64,000 nucleotides of DNA from Mycolicibacter virginiensis (lineage in GTDB: Bacteria; Actinomycetota; Actinomycetes; Mycobacteriales; Mycobacteriaceae): the NCBI RefSeq assembly GCF_022374935.2, contig NZ_CP092430.2, positions 868,001 through 932,000 of the forward strand. The letters run 5' to 3'. The number at the start of each line of letters is the position of its first letter. Within the stretch, counting starts at the first letter, position 1. The notes under the pieces are model-generated. The model was not told where the DNA came from. It worked only from the letters and a program-made list of their open reading frames with translations, and did not search any database. Shown here piece after piece: positions 59,421 through 64,000 of the stretch. A program made the translations under genes and the position numbers.

Positions 59421-61042
59421 GGTCGTCGCAACACTGCTGGTTAGTTGGCCAGTAGTAGATCACGCAGGCGCTCGGCTGGGGTATCCCAGCCGAGCGTTTT
59501 GCGTGGGCGGCTGTTGAGCTCTTGGGCGACGTGTTCGAGGTCTTCGGGTCCGTAGATGCTCAGGTCGGTTCCTTTGGGGAAGTACTGCCGCAGCAGTCCG
59601 TTGGTGTTCTCGTTGCTGCCACGCTGCCAGGGGCTGGCCGGATCGCAGAAATAGACGGCCATGTCGGTGGCCATGCTGAACTGCTTGTGCCCGGCCATCT
59701 CGGCGCCTTGGTCCCAGGTCAGTGACCCCCGCAGATGTGCCGGCAGGGTGCTCATAGTTGCGATCAGTGCATCGCGCACGGTCTCGGCGTCATGCCCGCC
59801 CGGTAGGTGCAGCAGCATCGTGTAGCGCGTCGTTCGCTCGACGAGGGTGCCGATCGCGGTCTGGTTCTTCTCCCCGGTGATCAGATCGCCTTCCCAATGC
59901 CCGGGGATCGCACGGTCTTCGACTTCGGCGGGGCGGTCGCTGATCATCACCATCGGGTCGGTGAACCGCTGATAGCGTTCGCCGTCTTTGCGGTGCGGTT
60001 TACGTCTCGTTCGTCCGGTCCGAAGTGCTTGCTGCACTTCTCGTTTCAAGCCACCTCGGGCCTGGAAGTAGAGGGCCTGGTAGATCGTTTCGTGGCTCAC
60101 CCACATGCTCTCGTCGTCGGGATGATCCCGGCGCAGGCGGCGCGAGATCTGCTCCGGTGAGAGCTTGCGCGATAAGCCTTCCTCGACCGCCTCCCGCAGG
60201 ACCGTGTTCACCACCAGTTTGGACCCCTTGGGCCGCGCCCGGGCCGCCACTGCCACACGATCGGCCTGATACGGCAGGTATCGGCCATCAATGCTGTGTC
60301 TGCGGACCTCCCGCGAGACGGTGGAGACGTTCTTGCCGATCCGGTCGGCGATCGCCCGCAGCGAATCCCTCCCGAGCAGGCCCTCGGCGATCGCTACCCG
60401 ATCCTCGATCGACAGATACCGGCCGTCAATCGCCGGCGGCCCGGTGTCATCGCAGGTCACACTGGTCACAGGCTGTTTGTAGACGGTGCCGTGGTTGTAG
60501 TCCACGACCCGGCCATCGGGATAGATCCGCGTGTTGTTGACGTGGCGAATCCCCTGGCGCCAGTCCCGCGCGGTCCGTACGTTCACACCGACCTCACGAG
60601 CTGCCTGCGCGGTTGACCAGCCGGCCGCGAGCAGCTCCATGCAACGACGTTTGGCCTCGTCCTTGCCCTTCGGCGGGATCTTCTCGGTGGTGACCAGACC
60701 CTCGACGACCAATATTCGACGCGCCACCGAATGCGATACCCGACAGGCTTTTGCCGCCTGATTGATCGAGCCCGTCTTGTCGAATACGGCCACGATGATG
60801 TCCCGATCGGCAACCCCACGCTGATCACCACGCTTGCCAGGACCCCGGGCCTGCCCGGCCGGCCGGCCGATGGCCCGCAGAATCGCATAGCACCGGTCAC
60901 GGGACAGGCCGACCGCGACCGCAGCCTCCTTAACCGGAACCCCAGCATCGACCAACTTCGCTAGCTGGTCACCGAACCGCGCACAGTCCTCCAAAAACGA
61001 CATGGTCGCCGCAACCTCTCAATCGAGAGTGTTGCGACGACC
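59421..61042. mobile_element. IS30-family insertion sequence
   Basis: Terminal inverted repeats GGTCGTCGCAACACT (59421-59435) and AGTGTTGCGACGACC (61028-61042) match exactly over 15 bp and bracket one transposase gene. No convincing target duplication is visible. The element interrupts the IS481 element. Confidence 0.88.
59441..61003 (-). CDS. IS30-family transposase
   Basis: A 520-residue transposase, longer than usual IS30 proteins (about 340-450) because of an N-terminal region of about 190 residues with two helix-turn-helix-like segments (KEAAVAVGLSRDRCYAILRA and NQAAKACRVSHSVARRIL). The standard part starts YLSIEDRVAIAEGLLGRDSLRAIA. Catalytic residues are in IPGHWEGDLI, LTWDQGAEMAGH and GSNENTNGLLRQYFP. 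The frame is intact, so the element may be active. Confidence 0.93.
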   Translation of the reverse strand: MSFLEDCARFGDQLAKLVDAGVPVKEAAVAVGLSRDRCYAILRAIGRPAGQARGPGKRGDQRGVADRDIIVAVFDKTGSINQAAKACRVSHSVARRILVVEGLVTTEKIPPKGKDEAKRRCMELLAAGWSTAQAAREVGVNVRTARDWRQGIRHVNNTRIYPDGRVVDYNHGTVYKQPVTSVTCDDTGPPAIDGRYLSIEDRVAIAEGLLGRDSLRAIADRIGKNVSTVSREVRRHSIDGRYLPYQADRVAVAARARPKGSKLVVNTVLREAVEEGLSRKLSPEQISRRLRRDHPDDESMWVSHETIYQALYFQARGGLKREVQQALRTGRTRRKPHRKDGERYQRFTDPMVMISDRPAEVEDRAIPGHWEGDLITGEKNQTAIGTLVERTTRYTMLLHLPGGHDAETVRDALIATMSTLPAHLRGSLTWDQGAEMAGHKQFSMATDMAVYFCDPASPWQRGSNENTNGLLRQYFPKGTDLSIYGPEDLEHVAQELNSRPRKTLGWDTPAERLRDLLLAN

Positions 61043-61096
61043 ATGTGAACCCGCCATGCAGGTTCAGAGCTATTCCGATGTCGTGCGACATCACAA

Positions 61097-61172
61097 TGGT
61101 GCCCCCGGCAGGATTCGAACCTGCGACACCGGCTTTAGGAGAGCCGTGCTCTATCCCCTGAGCTACGGGGGC
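61097..61172 (-). tRNA. tRNA-Arg (anticodon CCT)
   Basis: Read on the minus strand: acceptor stem GCCCCCG pairs with CGGGGGC, then discriminator A and encoded CCA; D-arm TAGCTCAGGGGATAGAGCA; anticodon stem-loop CGGCT-CTCCTAA-AGCCG with anticodon CCT (AGG codon); T-arm CAGGTTCGAATCCTG. All 76 positions fit. The 3' end carries the direct repeat shared with 58129-58143. Confidence 0.97.
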
Positions 61173-61392
61173 GGGGGACGTCTTTGAATACCTGACTAAA
61201 ATCCCGCCGATCGGCGTGACACCAGCGGATTCTAGCGGTGTCCGGGGCGTCCCGGTGCCATTCCGGACGGGCCAATACAAAGTGGCGGCCGGTCACGGTG
61301 TGGCGGGTGTGAGTTTAGCTGGCATGACAAATGCCACGCGACGTCTGGGCGGCCGTGGTCGACGTGCGATGACCATCGTCGTGGTAACAGCG

Positions 61393-62820
61393 TTAGGCGG
61401 CTCGCTCTTCGGGTTGTCGTCGTCGGTGCAGATAGGCTGCGATGGCGTTGCGGCCGATGGCGAATCCGAGCATGACGGTCAGTTGTCGCACGGCGCTGTA
61501 GGCGATCATGCGTCCGCCGTAGAGGGTACGGTCGAGGGTGTTGTTCAGCGATTCGCTATCTTCACGCCAGCCGTAGCAGCGGTCGTAGACACTCTCGCCG
61601 TCATCGGTCTTGACGTGCTGGCGCAGGTGTTCGGCGCGGTTGTGGCCGCGGGCGCAGTCCTCGGCGGTGGTGTCGATGCGTTCGCGGTGCACGGTGCCGC
61701 ACGACGGGGTCGCGAATTCCAGATACCAGCGGTGGCTACCGTCGGCGTTGCGGCGGGAGAAGATCTTGCTGGTCGGGCAGGTCTGGAGGTGTTTGTGTCC
61801 GGTGTCGAGGACCTGCCGCTCGCAGATGCGGCCATCGGCGGTCCACAGCTCGTGGGACTCGCCGCATTTGCAGTCAATGCGGTCGAGTGCGGTGGGCTTT
61901 CGGGTGCCATCGTGCACCGGTGAGAGCACGGTGAGACCGCGTTTCATGCAGTGGTCGATGTGCTTACCGCGGAATGCCCCGTCGTAGCAGACGCCGTCGC
62001 AGCGGCTGTCTGGGTCGGCGATGACGCGGTCGATCATGTCCACGGCGATGCGGGCTTCACCGCCGTAGCCCTTGCCCGCCGGCACGGCGTCGACGTCGAG
62101 GACCACACGGTTGTTGCGGACGTTGTCCGGTCGGGTGCCGAGTAGCACGAATTTGGTGCCCCAACGAAATTCGCTGTCATATTCGCCGTTTTGGACCTCG
62201 ATACCGGCGTGCACGGTGCGTCCGCCCTGTTCGGCCCACCGCTCGGCGGTGATCTTGCGGACCGGCGCGGCCACCACGGTGCCATCGCCGACGACGTATT
62301 GTCCGCGGGCGGGATCGGTGTGCGACACCGTAGCGGCGGGGTCCAGGCAGCCGAGCTCGATGGCCAACCGGCGGGCCAAAGGCCGGAACGCGTCGAGCAG
62401 CTCGTTGGCGTGCTCGTCGAGCAGGTGTTGGGCGTAGTTGTGGTGCCAGCGCTGCGGGGGGCACCGCCGTGCTTTCGGTGCGTGATGGGCAGCGGCGTGA
62501 TGGCGGATCGAACGCCAGTAGGCGGGGTGAGCCATCGCGCGGGCGGCTTTGCTGTGTGAGCCCAACACCCCGGCCAGCGCCTTGTGCAGCACATACACCC
62601 AGGACGGATAGTGCGGGAGCCGACCCGGAGTGCCAGGCTCATGCACGGGCAGCGTTTCAGCAAGTCGATAGATGAGTTCGCTGGACGCGACGGCTTCGAT
62701 GGTGTCGATCTCGAGCAGGGTGAGATCCATCGGTGTGGCGATCCGGTGCAGCTGACGCTGCTGAATCCGCCCGGCGCCATAGGCGTCGGCCTGGTCGGGC
62801 GTCGCGGGTTTCCTGCTCAC
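61393..62820 (-). CDS. DDE-transposase-like protein, partner of a recombinase-like gene
   Basis: A 475-residue protein with a helical N-terminal region and a putative RNase H-like DDE core: QYVVGDGTVVAAPVR (D1), CDGVCYDGAFRGKHID (D2) and REDSESLNNTLDRTLYGGRM (E). Between D2 and E lies a cysteine-rich insertion (CKCGESHEL, ICERQVL, LQTCPTSKIF, SCGTVHRERI) that may bind zinc. GTG start. It begins six bases after the recombinase-like gene stop, on the same transcript. No flanking inverted repeats are seen, so it is not a simple insertion sequence. About 220 bp to its left, up to the tRNA, hold no recognisable gene. Confidence 0.75.
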   Translation of the reverse strand: MSRKPATPDQADAYGAGRIQQRQLHRIATPMDLTLLEIDTIEAVASSELIYRLAETLPVHEPGTPGRLPHYPSWVYVLHKALAGVLGSHSKAARAMAHPAYWRSIRHHAAAHHAPKARRCPPQRWHHNYAQHLLDEHANELLDAFRPLARRLAIELGCLDPAATVSHTDPARGQYVVGDGTVVAAPVRKITAERWAEQGGRTVHAGIEVQNGEYDSEFRWGTKFVLLGTRPDNVRNNRVVLDVDAVPAGKGYGGEARIAVDMIDRVIADPDSRCDGVCYDGAFRGKHIDHCMKRGLTVLSPVHDGTRKPTALDRIDCKCGESHELWTADGRICERQVLDTGHKHLQTCPTSKIFSRRNADGSHRWYLEFATPSCGTVHRERIDTTAEDCARGHNRAEHLRQHVKTDDGESVYDRCYGWREDSESLNNTLDRTLYGGRMIAYSAVRQLTVMLGFAIGRNAIAAYLHRRRQPEERAA

Positions 62821-62826
62821 GGCGGA

Positions 62827-63771
62827 TCACCCCCCGTCGTGCCAGTCGTAGCCGATCAGCGCCGCGGTGGCGTCCAGCGACGACGCGCCGACGCGGTGGG
62901 CGGCATCTTCGATCCGGCCGGTTCGGTCGAACTCACGTCGGGCGGCATAAGCGGTCAGCGATGCGGGACGGATGCCCGAGTCCTCGGAGAGCCCGGCGCG
63001 GGACAGGATGTCGCGCACCGTGACGCAGACGCGGGCTTGTTTATGGGCGTCGCTGCCGCCGGCGGCGGTGCACAACACCGGCGACGCGGCCGATGTAGGT
63101 AGTGGGCCGGTGAGGTAGTCGGCGCGTTCAGCGAGCACCCGCACCGACCAGGTGTCCAGCGGCAACACGCGCGGGCGGTGTTTGCGCGATCCGTGCGCCC
63201 CTACGGTCGCGGTCTGTGGGTCGATGTCGGCGGCGCTGATGTGCCCCAGCTCGGAGGTGTGCGCGCCGGCGAGCAGCAACGCGGCGGTGGCGGCGTGGCG
63301 GGTCGGGGTGGCGTGTTCGGCGAATAGCCGCACCAGGGCGGCCTCGTCATTGGAGAGTGGCCGCTGTGGGGACGATTGCCGGGCGGGAACGTCGATGTCG
63401 GTAGTGGGGTCATCGAGGGTCAACCGCAGACGACGGGCGCTGCGGTAGAACGCCCGAAGTGCTGCGCGCCGGTTATGCATCGTTGCAACCGCCGCGTCTG
63501 ACACGCAGCCATGCCGGGCCCGTCCTTTGGCGGCAACGAATTTCGCGACCAGCGCCGCATCGACGGCGGCCAGCGTGGTGGTGTCGTGGGCGGCGGCGAA
63601 GCGGGCGAACCGGCGCAGCAGCAACCCGAACTTGTCCAGGGTCTGCGCGGCCAGCACGCCGTCGTCGATCCAGGCGCCGATCACCGTCTGCACGGCCGTG
63701 TCTAGGCTGCCGTCAGCCATGGCGGGCCCCCAGCGCAACGGCAGGGTCAGCTGCTCGCCGGCGCTCACCAT
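62827..63771 (-). CDS. Tyrosine recombinase-like protein with degenerate active site
   Basis: A 314-residue protein with the architecture of a phage-type integrase: core-binding domain (about 20-125) then a catalytic-domain-like region. The Arg of box I (usually G-x-R-x-S-E-L) is His in LLLAGAHTSELGHI; the H-x-L-R-H of box II is ASLTAYAAR; the box III His is Ala in RVGASSLDATAALIGYDW. A Lys (GSRKHRP) and a possible Tyr remain. I chose the ATG at 63771 (AAGGTG upstream). It heads the operon with the DDE-like gene. Confidence 0.75.
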   Translation of the reverse strand: MVSAGEQLTLPLRWGPAMADGSLDTAVQTVIGAWIDDGVLAAQTLDKFGLLLRRFARFAAAHDTTTLAAVDAALVAKFVAAKGRARHGCVSDAAVATMHNRRAALRAFYRSARRLRLTLDDPTTDIDVPARQSSPQRPLSNDEAALVRLFAEHATPTRHAATAALLLAGAHTSELGHISAADIDPQTATVGAHGSRKHRPRVLPLDTWSVRVLAERADYLTGPLPTSAASPVLCTAAGGSDAHKQARVCVTVRDILSRAGLSEDSGIRPASLTAYAARREFDRTGRIEDAAHRVGASSLDATAALIGYDWHDGG

Positions 63772-63820
63772 GGCGCGGCACCTTCGATGACTGGTTGTGC
63801 ACGTCGCCTCCGTCCATATC

Positions 63821-63836
63821 GGTGCATGTATGCACC
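63821..63836. promoter_or_regulatory. 16-bp palindrome between divergent genes
   Basis: GGTGCAT-GT-ATGCACC is a perfect 7+7 inverted repeat. It lies 50 bp from the recombinase-like start and 64 bp from the divergent gene, as expected for an operator or recombination core. Confidence 0.65.
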
Positions 63837-63899
63837 ATTTGAGCAGAGGGGTCTGACAAGTCGTGCCGGTGCGACGGCATCGGCGGTTATCGTGGGCGC

Positions 63900-64000
63900 A
63901 TGCCGCGCAGCAACGCCGACCGGCCACCGGTGGCCTACGTGGCCTCGGGGGCGTGGCCGGATGCCGAATTGGTCGCCGATGCCCCGGCGTCGGCGTTCGC
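63900..64000 (+). CDS. Unknown protein, N-terminal fragment
   Basis: ATG at 63900 opens a frame running off the window end; the 33 visible residues begin MPRSNADRPPVAYVASGAWPD. No family recognised. It is divergent from the recombinase-like operon. Confidence 0.45.
   Translation, partial: MPRSNADRPPVAYVASGAWPDAELVADAPASAF

Larger units (their letters stand above)
58144..61096. mobile_element. IS481-family element, interrupted by an IS30-family element
   Basis: The left end reads TGTGTGATTCC..GACATCGGAATAGC; the right end, reverse-complemented, reads TTGTGATGTCG..GACATCGGAATAGC, so terminal inverted repeats share TGTGAT and GACATCGGAATAGC. The transposase gene is complete. The IS30 element sits between the transposase stop and the right inverted repeat. 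The whole is bounded by the 15-bp direct repeats, so the tRNA-Arg gene stays intact. Confidence 0.82.

Noticed and set aside
59421..61042. Target-site duplication for the IS30 element
   Set aside because: Bases directly outside the two 15-bp inverted repeats do not match convincingly, so none is claimed.
61216..61923. Plus-strand frame of 235 residues next to the tRNA
   Set aside because: It lies opposite the DDE-like gene, which has catalytic motifs; the plus-strand frame shows none.

Overview
This is high-GC DNA from a mycobacterium. The gene order from the XPB-type helicase at the left end to about 47.8 kb follows the Mycobacterium tuberculosis Rv0861c-Rv0910 block closely. Matching landmarks are ercc3, moaC-mog-moaE2, rpfA, moaD2-moaA2, cspB, fadE10, sepH, serC, fprB, citA, gltA2, arfABC, prrAB, accD3, echA6 and ctpE. 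Several genes that M. tuberculosis has in this block are missing here (for example the Rv0870c, Rv0880, Rv0887-0888 and Rv0909 equivalents). Other genes have been added: a GntR regulator with a desaturase, pdxH, an FKBP, a BON-like gene and an ABC exporter pair. This fits a non-tuberculous species; the exact species cannot be named from the window.

Layout. 0-9.4 kb: helicase pair, molybdenum-cofactor genes split around rpfA (with a c-di-AMP riboswitch and a Crp-like site), and a cold-shock protein. 9.5-13 kb: a FadR-type regulator with a desaturase and an acyl-CoA dehydrogenase. 13-22.7 kb: small membrane and exported proteins, a CPWAN-type glutathione transferase homologue, two transporters or membrane proteins, a SpoU methyltransferase, SepH and SerC. 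22.7-33.2 kb: an AurF-like diiron enzyme, FprB, two citrate synthases, PdxH, an MFS pump, FKBP and the arf operon, whose ArfC has an internally duplicated domain. 33.2-47.8 kb: the PrrAB two-component system, a heterodimeric ABC exporter, a DMT transporter, AccD3, EchA6, an MBL hydrolase, a beta-lactamase-like lipoprotein, the P-type ATPase CtpE and an orphan Rv0910-like protein.

47.8-64 kb is accessory. An ABC-F gene is preceded by a promoter, a 13-codon leader ORF and a hairpin, which looks like translation-coupled regulation. A two-gene restriction-modification cassette sits between two genes whose overlapping 3' ends are present on both sides of the cassette, so the insertion left a direct repeat of about 50 bp. 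Three exported proteins follow, including a secreted phosphoesterase. An intact IS30-family element then lies inside an IS481-family element, which is bounded by a 15-bp direct repeat identical to the 3' end of the adjacent tRNA-Arg(CCT). The window ends with an operon of a DDE-transposase-like protein and a tyrosine-recombinase-like protein that appears to lack most catalytic residues. That operon is divergent from an unknown gene across a 16-bp palindrome.

Recurring intergenic structure is a second theme. One palindromic repeat (arms CGAACGTGTAA) lies between two pairs of convergent genes. A hairpin family with the loop-region sequence CTCCTTCGTCGAG lies just downstream of three different stop codons, once as a tandem array.
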